A program made the position numbers and the translations under genes. The notes under the pieces are model-generated. The model saw only the letters and a program-made list of their open reading frames with translations. It did not search any database and was not told the origin of the DNA. From Lachnospiraceae bacterium (GTDB lineage: Bacteria; Bacillota; Clostridia; Lachnospirales; Lachnospiraceae), in assembly GCA_017404585.1 (NCBI GenBank), contig JAFRCB010000299.1, positions 1 through 5,827 of the forward strand: DNA of 5,827 bases, given 5' to 3'. Positions 1 through 5,749 of the stretch are shown here, in pieces; the stretch's first letter is position 1, and the number at the start of each line of letters is the position of its first letter.

Positions 1-2
1 AA

Positions 3-203
3 GATCAGGGCGTCCTCTTCGCCGGTGATACTCTGTTTTTCAGGAGCTACGGAAGAACCGATCTGCCAACGGGAAATGACAGGGATATGGTGACGTCGCT
101 CACCCGTCTGCTCACCGAACTGCCGGACGATGTCACTGTGCTTTGCGGCCACAACAGGAGCACTACGATCGGGTATGAAAAGAAAATTAAAGGATTTGCA
201 TAA
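3..203 (+). CDS. Metallo-beta-lactamase-fold hydrolase, C-terminal part (5' end outside window)
   Basis: The first 66 codons visible are the C-terminal part of an MBL-fold hydrolase of the glyoxalase II-like (GloB/YcbL) type. Seen: a GDTLF motif, whose Asp (bases 27-29) is the expected metal-bridging residue, followed by SYGRTDLPTGN, and near the end CGHNRSTTIGYEK, whose His (bases 150-152) is the expected last metal ligand. The usual family form is GHGP.TTIG.E, so the ending is orthodox apart from Asn-Arg-Ser after GH. The HxHxDH motif and the start codon lie upstream of the window. Known of the family: zinc or iron hydrolases acting on thioesters such as S-lactoylglutathione or related small molecules, in the cytosol; the substrate here cannot be deduced. 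The TAA stop is 18 nt before hemZ, which suggests cotranscription. The fold assignment is confident; the specific function is not. Confidence 0.85.
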   Translation, partial: DQGVLFAGDTLFFRSYGRTDLPTGNDRDMVTSLTRLLTELPDDVTVLCGHNRSTTIGYEKKIKGFA

Positions 204-221
204 TGAAGAGCTGGAGGATCT

Positions 222-1709
222 ATGAAGGTCGGTGTAAGACTGAGCAGAAATGACTTTATGTATGATATGCACTCGCTCGTGAAGGCGTTCTTTCCGGACG
301 ATGATGTCAGTATATATACGGAGGATGAGACGGATAAGTGCAGACTGCCTAAAGACCTTGAGTTTTTTGTCACCATCCCTGACTATGAGGACAGAAAAGA
401 GACTAAGGACGGACTGAAGCGCTCTCTCTATCGGACTCTCTGCGATTATACGGGTCATGAGCTGCCCTGGGGGACGCTTTCAGGCATCCGTCCGACCAAG
501 ATTCCGATGAAAATGCTGGAAGAGGGCTTGACGGATGGGCGCATTATCGACAGTATGATGGAGACGTATCTCGTCTCGCGGACCAAAGCCGAGCTTGCCC
601 TTAAGGTGGCTAAAAATGAAATGCGGCTGCTTCAGGGAGTTCCGACGGGCGGGGACAGCATGAGCCTTTATCTGCATGTTCCGTTCTGTCCGTCGATCTG
701 CCTCTACTGCACATTCTCAGCCTCACCGGTGTCTCTGTGGCAGGATCGAATGGACGAGTACCTCGACGCAGTTGAAAAAGAACTTTATACGAATGTCCAC
801 TGCAAGGAGCTTCCGGAAATTGTGCTGCTGCCCGATCGGGGTCCGAAGAAACCTGTGAAAGAGCCGCGACGGAAGTATTGTCCGCCGGAGAAGAAATATC
901 CGGCGCCTGTCACTTTCTATGTCGGCGGGGGCACTCCGACGTCCCTTACTGCGGGGCAGCTTGACCGCCTGCTAACTGCGGCCGAAAACACATATGATCT
1001 TGCAAATTGTGCCGAGCGCACCGTTGAGGCAGGGCGTCCGGATTCAATAACGAGGGAGAAGCTCGAAGTCCTGAAAGCCCATGGGATCAACCGGATTTCC
1101 GTCAATCCGCAGACAATGAATCAGAGGACTCTGGACCTCATTGGGAGACACCATACAGTCGAGGATACGATACGGGCTTTTGCTCTTGCCAGGGAAGTTG
1201 GGTTCGACAATATCAACATGGATATCATTCTCGGTCTGCCGGGGGAGGAGCCTTCTGATGTTGAGCATACATTAAAAGAGATAGAAAAGCTGGATCCGGA
1301 CTCTCTTACCATTCACTCACTCGCGGTCAAGCGGGCTTCAAGACTCACGAAAGCCTTGAAGGAGGCGCACAGGGCCGGTGAGATAGAGGATATGAGCCGC
1401 TATGCCGGTCTTCAGTTCGTCAATTCCGAGTCGATCATCAATATGGCTTACGCATACGCGGAGCGAATGGGCATGTTCCCCTATTACCTCTACCGACAGA
1501 AGAATATGAAAGGCGGGCTGGAGAACACCGGCTTTGCGAAGCCCGGTAAGGAATGTCTCTATAATATTCTCATCATGGAGGAAAAGCAGGAAATACGCGC
1601 TTTCGGAGCGGGAGCATCGTCCAAGACCGTATCACCGGACGGGCTTATCGAGAGAATCATCAACCCCAAGGATGTCAAGACCTACCTTGCCCGAATGGAA
1701 GCCGACTAA
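222..1709 (+). CDS. hemZ: HemZ-type radical SAM protein (coproporphyrinogen III dehydrogenase-like)
   Basis: A 495-residue radical SAM enzyme, close to the roughly 500 residues of Bacillus HemZ. Seen: an N-terminal HemZ-specific region (about 1-145); the 4Fe-4S/SAM motif CPSICLYC with Cys156, Cys160 and Cys163; GGGTPT (235-240); EAGRPD (269-274); SVNPQTMN (293-300); GRHHT (308-312); GLPGE (338-342); HSLAVKRAS (365-373); and PYYLYRQKN (420-428) followed by a GAGASSK segment. The last blocks separate HemZ from HemN and HemW. The fourth Cys of the HemN cluster motif is replaced by Phe165, as in HemW and, from memory, other HemZ proteins. The family is annotated as oxygen-independent coproporphyrinogen oxidase in heme synthesis, but the activity of HemZ members is not uniformly established. 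Start: a GGAGG at 213-217 lies 4 nt before this ATG, and in-frame TAA and TGA codons at 201-206 exclude an earlier one. Oddity: a Lys/Pro-rich stretch at about 201-229 just before GGGTPT. No terminator follows the stop. Confidence 0.93.
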   Translation: MKVGVRLSRNDFMYDMHSLVKAFFPDDDVSIYTEDETDKCRLPKDLEFFVTIPDYEDRKETKDGLKRSLYRTLCDYTGHELPWGTLSGIRPTKIPMKMLEEGLTDGRIIDSMMETYLVSRTKAELALKVAKNEMRLLQGVPTGGDSMSLYLHVPFCPSICLYCTFSASPVSLWQDRMDEYLDAVEKELYTNVHCKELPEIVLLPDRGPKKPVKEPRRKYCPPEKKYPAPVTFYVGGGTPTSLTAGQLDRLLTAAENTYDLANCAERTVEAGRPDSITREKLEVLKAHGINRISVNPQTMNQRTLDLIGRHHTVEDTIRAFALAREVGFDNINMDIILGLPGEEPSDVEHTLKEIEKLDPDSLTIHSLAVKRASRLTKALKEAHRAGEIEDMSRYAGLQFVNSESIINMAYAYAERMGMFPYYLYRQKNMKGGLENTGFAKPGKECLYNILIMEEKQEIRAFGAGASSKTVSPDGLIERIINPKDVKTYLARMEAD

Positions 1710-1864
1710 TTCAGCCCGGCAATGCTTTATTCACGAAGATGGATTCTTTGCTGCCGGCAGCGAATTGCATGAGCAGCCTGGCTGCGCTTGAGTTCCGGAA
1801 GCCGGAGCAAACATCATCTTCATCGAAAAGCGCAGGTCTCTCCCTGCTAAAAAAGTATCCACAC
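1710..1864. other. Non-coding gap between hemZ and the HD-GYP promoter
   Basis: This stretch holds no convincing gene. A + strand frame open to 1791 runs in from inside hemZ in another frame and has no ribosome binding site. There is no stem followed by a T-run that would end hemZ transcription, and no T-box consensus (AGGGTGGNACCGCG-like). It does hold GC-rich inverted repeats at 1750-1785 and a weak 5-bp stem (GCAGG at 1832-1836 with CCTGC at 1843-1847) followed by A residues, not T residues. Confidence 0.6.
1750..1785. repeat. Cluster of GC-rich inverted repeats (two adjacent dyads sharing GCTGC/GCAGC arms)
   Basis: Two dyads lie side by side: the perfect 12-bp palindrome GCTGCCGGCAGC (1750-1761), and GCAGC-CTG-GCTGC (1773-1785), which can form a short hairpin. 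Their arms are identical, so the first GCAGC (1757-1761) can also pair with the last GCTGC (1781-1785), and the first GCTGC (1750-1754) with the second GCAGC (1773-1777). That gives mutually exclusive foldings of any hemZ read-through RNA. No U-tract follows, so it is not an intrinsic terminator. Its role is unknown; a protein site, an RNA stabiliser at the hemZ 3' end or chance are all possible. Confidence 0.5.
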
Positions 1865-1893
1865 TTTACATTAAATCGTTCAGATGGTATGAT
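1865..1893 (+). promoter_or_regulatory. Sigma-70/SigA-type promoter with extended -10 for the HD-GYP-hisS-aspS unit
   Basis: The -35 box is TTTACA (1865-1870), one mismatch from TTGACA. A 17-nt spacer (1871-1887) leads to the -10 box TATGAT (1888-1893), one mismatch from TATAAT. A TG at 1885-1886 gives the extended -10 form TGnTATGAT. Transcription would begin near A1898-A1899. That leaves a leader of about 44 nt before the ATG at 1943, but only about 5 nt before the ATG at 1904, which favours the later start for the downstream gene. No second promoter is evident in the short gaps before hisS or aspS, so this one probably serves all three genes. Confidence 0.75.
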
Positions 1894-1897
1894 TTAA
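1871..1897. promoter_or_regulatory. Operator-like dyad overlapping the promoter spacer and -10 box
   Basis: TTAAATC (1871-1877) and its exact reverse complement GATTTAA (1891-1897) flank 13 nt. The arm centres are 20 bp apart, about two helical turns, as expected for a dimeric regulator reading two successive major grooves. The dyad covers the whole spacer and the -10 box, so a bound protein would block RNA polymerase. Because most of it lies upstream of the likely transcription start, it would act as DNA rather than as an RNA hairpin. The arms are AT-rich, so chance is a real alternative. I cannot name the regulator. Confidence 0.45.
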
Positions 1898-1942
1898 AAC
1901 TGGATGCCCGCGGCACTACAGTTCTTATTAGCGTGGAAAACT

Positions 1943-2635
1943 ATGGGTAGAATCGTAGATTATAATCTCACAGAGGAAATTGCACACGGTATTTATGTGA
2001 GCCGCCTTGCGCGTGAAGTCGCAAGGGAGCTTAACGTGCCCGAAGAGGCGGAAGAACACGTAGCAATCGCCGGTCTTCTCCACGATATAGGAAAGCTGCG
2101 GCTTGCCAACTATCTGTATGCGGACATAAGGCCGGGGAGTCCGCTCGTCGTCGAGGAGATGAAGTATGTGCGCATGCACCCGGTAATCTCTTCCCAGACC
2201 CTTAAGAGTTATGGGATGGGAGAGGACGTGTGCAGAATTATCCGCCATCACCATGAGAATTATGACGGTTCCGGTTATCCGGATGGACTGTCCGGCGACA
2301 ACATTCCCATGGGAGCAAGAATTATCCGCGTGTGCGACGTGTATGCAGCCCTTACTTCGGACCGGCCGTACAGGAGCCGTTTCTCCGAGGAGGAGGCAAT
2401 GGCTCTGATGATCGAGGATATAAGCTGTTTTGATCTCCGGGTATTTTTAGCCTTTGAGCGGGTCGTACACAGAGTCGGGACTTCCTATAAAGTCGATATC
2501 CCCGATTCGGATGAGGAACTGTGTCCGGAGCTTGCGGTCAGGAACAGGAGACATTACGTGCGGTATGCAAGATGGAAGCCTTCTGCCAGACACGCGGAAA
2601 TGTCCCCGGAAGGCGGGCAGAGCAAGAGTACATAA
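1943..2635 (+). CDS. Stand-alone HD-GYP domain phosphohydrolase (putative cyclic-dinucleotide phosphodiesterase)
   Basis: A 230-residue protein that is almost entirely one HD-GYP domain. Seen, counting from this ATG: E11-x3-H15, then HDIGK with His47, Asp48 and Lys51; His79; the signature HHHENYDGSGYP (102-113) with His103 and His104; and Asp132 in the segment RVCDVYAALTSDRPYR. These match in order, and nearly in spacing, the metal ligands of structurally known HD-GYP proteins such as PmGH (recalled), including the Glu linked to a trinuclear iron site, so the active site looks intact. The family hydrolyses c-di-GMP or related cyclic dinucleotides; the substrate here is not determined. No receiver, sensor or membrane segment is visible, so it should be cytosolic. 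The C-terminus (about 190-230) is a basic tail that may be disordered. An in-frame ATG at 1904 would add 13 residues but lies about 5 nt from the predicted transcription start and has no ribosome site; the chosen ATG has only a weak GGA. The TAA is 16 nt before hisS. Confidence 0.88.
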   Translation: MGRIVDYNLTEEIAHGIYVSRLAREVARELNVPEEAEEHVAIAGLLHDIGKLRLANYLYADIRPGSPLVVEEMKYVRMHPVISSQTLKSYGMGEDVCRIIRHHHENYDGSGYPDGLSGDNIPMGARIIRVCDVYAALTSDRPYRSRFSEEEAMALMIEDISCFDLRVFLAFERVVHRVGTSYKVDIPDSDEELCPELAVRNRRHYVRYARWKPSARHAEMSPEGGQSKST

Positions 2636-2640
2636 AGAAA

Positions 2641-2646
2641 GAGGAG
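2641..2646 (+). promoter_or_regulatory. Ribosome binding site that fixes the hisS start
   Basis: GAGGAG, preceded by AAGAAA, stands 5 nt before the ATG at 2652. The hisS frame stays open back to an ATG at 2454, but that ATG lies inside the HD-GYP gene, has no comparable site, and would add 66 residues that do not resemble HisRS. The ATG at 2652 begins MALKKKPVNGMKDILP, a normal HisRS N-terminus. Confidence 0.85.
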
Positions 2647-2651
2647 CAACT

Positions 2652-3857
2652 ATGGCACTTAAGAAAAAGCCGGTCAACGGCATGAAAGATATCCTTCCGT
2701 CCGAGATGGCAGTCCGTATGTATGTCACGGAGCTGATCCGCAAGACCTATGCGGAATTCGGTTTCTCATCAATTGAGACACCGGCAGTCGAGCACATCGG
2801 GAACCTGCTCTCAAAGCAGGGCGGTGAGAATGAAAAGCTGATCTTCAAGATCCTGAAGCGCGGCGAGAAACTTGATCTCTCCAAAGCTACAACAGAGGAA
2901 AACGTTACAGACAGCGGTCTGCGTTATGATCTGACACTTCCGCTTTCAAGATATTATGCAAATCACATGAATGACCTGCCTGCTCCGTTCAAGGCTCTTC
3001 AGATCGGCAGTGTATGGCGTGCAGATCGTCCGCAGAGAGGCCGTTTCCGCCAGTTCACTCAGTGTGATATCGATATTCTCGGCGATCCGTCTTACCTGGC
3101 AGAGATAGAACTCATCCTTGCAACGACGACAGTTCTCGGGAAACTTGATTTCCATAATTTCACGATCCGCATCAATGACAGAAAGATACTGAAGGCCATG
3201 GCCTCGAAAGCAGGTTTTGAACCGGCGGACTATGACAAAGTTTTCATTATTCTCGATAAGATGGATAAGATCGGCCTCGACGGCGTGAGAGCAGAGCTGC
3301 TCGAGAGCTATCCGGAGGAGAAGGTGACAGCATACCTTGCACAGTTCGACGAGAGCGTCGACCCTGCAGTCCTCATGGAAGGCTCACCGCTTCCGGAAAT
3401 CATTTCTGTCGTTGATAAAGTTAAGACAGCTGATTTCAGAGTCATGTTCGACCCGACTCTGGTCCGCGGAATGAGCTATTACACAGGCCCGATCTTTGAA
3501 ATAGCGATGGATGAATTCGGCGGATCTGTAGGCGGAGGCGGGCGCTATGATGAGATGATCGGCAAGTTTACAGGTCACGACACACCGGCAGTCGGTTTTT
3601 CTATCGGTTTCGAGCGCATCATAATGCTGCTTCTCGAGCGCGGATTTGAAGTCCCGGACGCAAAAGAAAAGGTGGCATTCCTAATTGAAAAGAAGATGCC
3701 TGCGGAACGGCTTGCGGATGTATTTGCAGAAGCACAGAAGGAGAGAGATAACGGAAAGGCTGTCGGTATCTCTATTATGAAAAAGAATAAGAAATTCCAG
3801 AAAGAACAGCTTACGCAGGAAGGTTACACAGACATCAGAGAATTTTTCGCTGACTGA
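2652..3857 (+). CDS. hisS: Histidyl-tRNA synthetase (class II)
   Basis: A cytosolic 401-residue enzyme that attaches histidine to tRNA-His. Seen: motif 1 region beginning VNGMKDILP; RYDLTLP; motif 2, WRADRPQRGRFRQF (122-135) with catalytic-type Arg123, continuing into QCDIDILG; the histidine-binding loop RGMSYYTG (272-279) with conserved Arg272; GGGGRYD (294-300); and motif 3, GFSIGFER (315-322). These catalytic motifs and a C-terminal extension separate it from HisZ, the catalytically inactive paralogue. Ser275 stands where many HisRS have the Asp of RGLDYY; from memory the MS/MG-YYTG form is normal in some bacterial clades, including Lachnospiraceae. The anticodon-binding part after motif 3 is compact, about 65-79 residues against 90-100 in many bacterial enzymes, and the total is slightly short of E. 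coli's roughly 424. It lies between the HD-GYP gene (16 nt upstream) and aspS (12 nt downstream); hisS-aspS pairing is common in Firmicutes. No T-box precedes it. Confidence 0.96.
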   Translation: MALKKKPVNGMKDILPSEMAVRMYVTELIRKTYAEFGFSSIETPAVEHIGNLLSKQGGENEKLIFKILKRGEKLDLSKATTEENVTDSGLRYDLTLPLSRYYANHMNDLPAPFKALQIGSVWRADRPQRGRFRQFTQCDIDILGDPSYLAEIELILATTTVLGKLDFHNFTIRINDRKILKAMASKAGFEPADYDKVFIILDKMDKIGLDGVRAELLESYPEEKVTAYLAQFDESVDPAVLMEGSPLPEIISVVDKVKTADFRVMFDPTLVRGMSYYTGPIFEIAMDEFGGSVGGGGRYDEMIGKFTGHDTPAVGFSIGFERIIMLLLERGFEVPDAKEKVAFLIEKKMPAERLADVFAEAQKERDNGKAVGISIMKKNKKFQKEQLTQEGYTDIREFFAD

Positions 3858-3859
3858 TT

Positions 3860-3864
3860 GGAGG
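3860..3864 (+). promoter_or_regulatory. Ribosome binding site that fixes the aspS start
   Basis: GGAGG lies 5 nt before the ATG at 3870. A TTG at 3858, directly after the hisS stop, is in frame, but starting there would place this site inside the coding region, so the ATG at 3870 is preferred. Another in-frame ATG at 3882 has no suitably placed site. Confidence 0.85.
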
Positions 3865-3869
3865 ATATA

Positions 3870-5705
3870 ATGGCTGAATCAATGAAGGGTCTCGTACGCA
3901 CAGCGAGATGCGGCGAGGTCACAGAGGATATGATCGGAAAACAGGTGACTCTCATGGGCTGGGTCGCAAAGAGCCGTAATAAGGGCGGCATCGTCTTTGT
4001 CGACCTGAGAGACCGCACCGGCATCATGCAGGTCATCTTTGAAGGAAATGAGAAAGCGGCTACTCTGCACAGTGAGTACTGTATCGCGGTCACAGGGACT
4101 GTGAGAAAGAGAGAAGGCGCTGCAAATGCGAATCTTAAGACAGGAACAATGGAAGTTGCGGGCGATTCTCTGCGCATCCTTAGTGAATCGCAGACACCGC
4201 CTTTCCACGTACTTGACGGCATAGACACGAGAGAAGACCTTCGTCTCCGCTATCGCTATCTTGATCTCCGCCGTCCGGAGCTCCAGAAGAAGATCATGTT
4301 CAGGAGCCGCCTGGTCGCGCTTGTCCATGAATTCATGAACGGTGAGGGCTTCCTCGACATCGAGACGCCTGACCTTATCGGCAGTACGCCGGAAGGTGCC
4401 CGCGATTATCTCGTACCGAGCCGTGTCCATCCGGGATGCTTCTATGCTCTTCCCCAGAGTCCGCAGATTTTCAAGCAGCTGCTCATGTGTTCCGGCTATG
4501 ACCGCTACTATCAGATTGCAAGATGCTTCCGCGATGAGGACCTCCGCGCAGACCGTCAGCCGGAATTCACGCAGATCGATATGGAGCTCTCCTTCGTACA
4601 GCAGGAAGACGTTATGGATGTCAATACACGTCTGATAGCCTTTATTCTCGCCCGCCTGCCGAAAATCTACCGTGACCTCGGCATGGATGAGTCCCTCGCT
4701 GTCGCTGCTGAGAAGGCTGCGGCGGAAGTGGTCGCGAACGGTATCGAGAAAATGCCGTGGAAGCAGGCGATGGATCTCTATGGTTCCGATAAACCGGACC
4801 TTCGCTTTGGAATGCCGATCATCGATGTAGGCGATGTTGTGAAGAACTGCGGCTTTGGCGTGTTCACGGGGGCACTTGCATCCGGCGGTTTTGTCCGCGG
4901 ACTCAATGTCAAGGGACAGGGCGGAATGGCCAGAAAGAAGATTGACAAGCTGACTGAAGTCGCAAAGACCTACGGTGCTAAGGGCATGGCCTATATCGCG
5001 ATCAAGGACAACGGTGAAGTCAAGTCCTCATTCGGCAAGTTCATGACGGAGGAGGGGATGAAGAATCTGATCGCCGCTATGGGCGGTGAGAACGGTGACC
5101 TTCTTCTCTTTGCGGCTGACAAGTACAAGGTCGTCTGCGCTGCGCTCGGCGCGCTGCGTCTCGAGCTCGGAAAGCAGCTGAGTCTCTATGATGAGCGCGA
5201 ACTGAAATTTGTATGGATCACTGAATTCCCGCTCCTTGAGTGGTCGGATGAAGAGGGACGCTATATGGCTATGCATCATCCGTTCACAATGCCGGTCCTT
5301 TCAGATTGGGAGCATGTGGATGAGGATCCGGGATCTGTCCGCGCGGAAGCGTACGATATAGTCCTCAACGGCACGGAGCTTGGCGGCGGAAGTGTTCGTA
5401 TCCATATCGATGAAGTGCAGGAAAAGATGTTCGAAGTTCTCGGCTTCACGAAAGAAAGAGCGGAGGAGCAGTTCGGCTTCCTTCTCACCGCTTTCAAGTA
5501 CGGTGTACCGCCCCATGCCGGACTTGCCTACGGTCTCGACCGAATGGCGATGATCTTTACCGGCTCCGATTCGATCCGCGATGTTATCGCATTCCCGAAG
5601 GTAAAGGATGCATCCGATCTTATGATCAAAGCTCCGGGCACAGTCGATGAGAAGCAGCTGAGAGAGCTCTCCATAGAGGTCGTAATTCCTGATGAAACTG
5701 AATAA
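3870..5705 (+). CDS. aspS: Aspartyl-tRNA synthetase (class II, bacterial type)
   Basis: A cytosolic 611-residue enzyme that charges tRNA-Asp, and possibly also tRNA-Asn if non-discriminating; the length is close to the bacterial norm of about 590. Seen in order: an N-terminal OB-fold anticodon domain with GWVAKSRNKGG (30-40) and FVDLRDRTGIMQV; QSPQ (196-199), which binds aspartate; motif 2, FRDEDLRADRQPEFTQID (220-237); the region around 290-410 expected to be the bacterial GAD insertion; WITEFPLLEW; LNGTELGGGSVRIH; and motif 3, with GLDR at 555-558 followed by a GSDSIRDVIAFPK segment. At two OB-fold positions linked to tRNA-Asn discrimination, this protein has Lys38 (Leu30 in E. coli) and Gly83 (Lys in E. 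coli). CGC and CGT arginine codons are frequent in the second half, unlike the CGG/AGG-rich HD-GYP gene, which fits high expression. It starts 12 nt after hisS and ends in tandem TAATAA stops before a terminator. Confidence 0.97.
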   Translation: MAESMKGLVRTARCGEVTEDMIGKQVTLMGWVAKSRNKGGIVFVDLRDRTGIMQVIFEGNEKAATLHSEYCIAVTGTVRKREGAANANLKTGTMEVAGDSLRILSESQTPPFHVLDGIDTREDLRLRYRYLDLRRPELQKKIMFRSRLVALVHEFMNGEGFLDIETPDLIGSTPEGARDYLVPSRVHPGCFYALPQSPQIFKQLLMCSGYDRYYQIARCFRDEDLRADRQPEFTQIDMELSFVQQEDVMDVNTRLIAFILARLPKIYRDLGMDESLAVAAEKAAAEVVANGIEKMPWKQAMDLYGSDKPDLRFGMPIIDVGDVVKNCGFGVFTGALASGGFVRGLNVKGQGGMARKKIDKLTEVAKTYGAKGMAYIAIKDNGEVKSSFGKFMTEEGMKNLIAAMGGENGDLLLFAADKYKVVCAALGALRLELGKQLSLYDERELKFVWITEFPLLEWSDEEGRYMAMHHPFTMPVLSDWEHVDEDPGSVRAEAYDIVLNGTELGGGSVRIHIDEVQEKMFEVLGFTKERAEEQFGFLLTAFKYGVPPHAGLAYGLDRMAMIFTGSDSIRDVIAFPKVKDASDLMIKAPGTVDEKQLRELSIEVVIPDETE

Positions 5706-5721
5706 TAAAAGCTTTTGACAG

Positions 5722-5749
5722 AGGCTGCCGCACTGCGGCGGCCTTTTTT
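5722..5749 (+). terminator. Rho-independent terminator of the operon
   Basis: A 9-bp stem (GGCTGCCGC at 5723-5731 with GCGGCGGCC at 5735-5743, one G-U pair) closes a 3-nt ACT loop and is followed directly by six T residues (5744-5749). A5722 can extend the stem by pairing with T5744. It starts 17 nt after the aspS stop. The opposite strand has no U-run after the stem, so termination should be one-way. Confidence 0.93.

Noticed and set aside
1534..1791. 85-codon + strand frame running out of hemZ into the gap
   Set aside because: It lies mostly within hemZ in another frame, has no ribosome site, and gives a low-complexity Arg/Ser-rich product; hemZ itself is complete, so it is not a frameshifted tail.
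1832..1855. Possible hemZ terminator (GCAGG/CCTGC stem)
   Set aside because: The stem is only 5 bp and is followed by A residues, not T residues, on the + strand; it is weak on the - strand too.
2454..2651. Extension of the hisS frame upstream to an ATG at 2454
   Set aside because: It overlaps the HD-GYP gene, has no ribosome site, and encodes 66 residues unlike HisRS; GAGGAG sits 5 nt before the ATG at 2652.
2652..3857. HisZ, the ATP phosphoribosyltransferase regulatory subunit, as the identity of this gene
   Set aside because: The motif 2 Arg, the RG-x-x-YYTG loop and a C-terminal anticodon-type segment are present, and aspS is adjacent instead of his biosynthesis genes.
3858..3869. TTG start for aspS directly after the hisS stop
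   Set aside because: It would put the GGAGG site inside the coding region; the ATG at 3870 is correctly spaced from it.
3879..4430. 183-codon open frame on the - strand opposite aspS
   Set aside because: It lies wholly antisense to the conserved aspS N-terminal half, has no recognisable domain, and is explained by codon bias of the + strand gene.
5707..5716. Palindrome AAAAGCTTTT after the aspS stop
   Set aside because: A short AT-rich dyad of a kind expected by chance; too weak to be a terminator beside the strong one that follows.
5715..5720. TTGACA as a -35 box after aspS
   Set aside because: No -10-like hexamer lies 16-18 nt downstream; that position is inside the GC-rich terminator stem.
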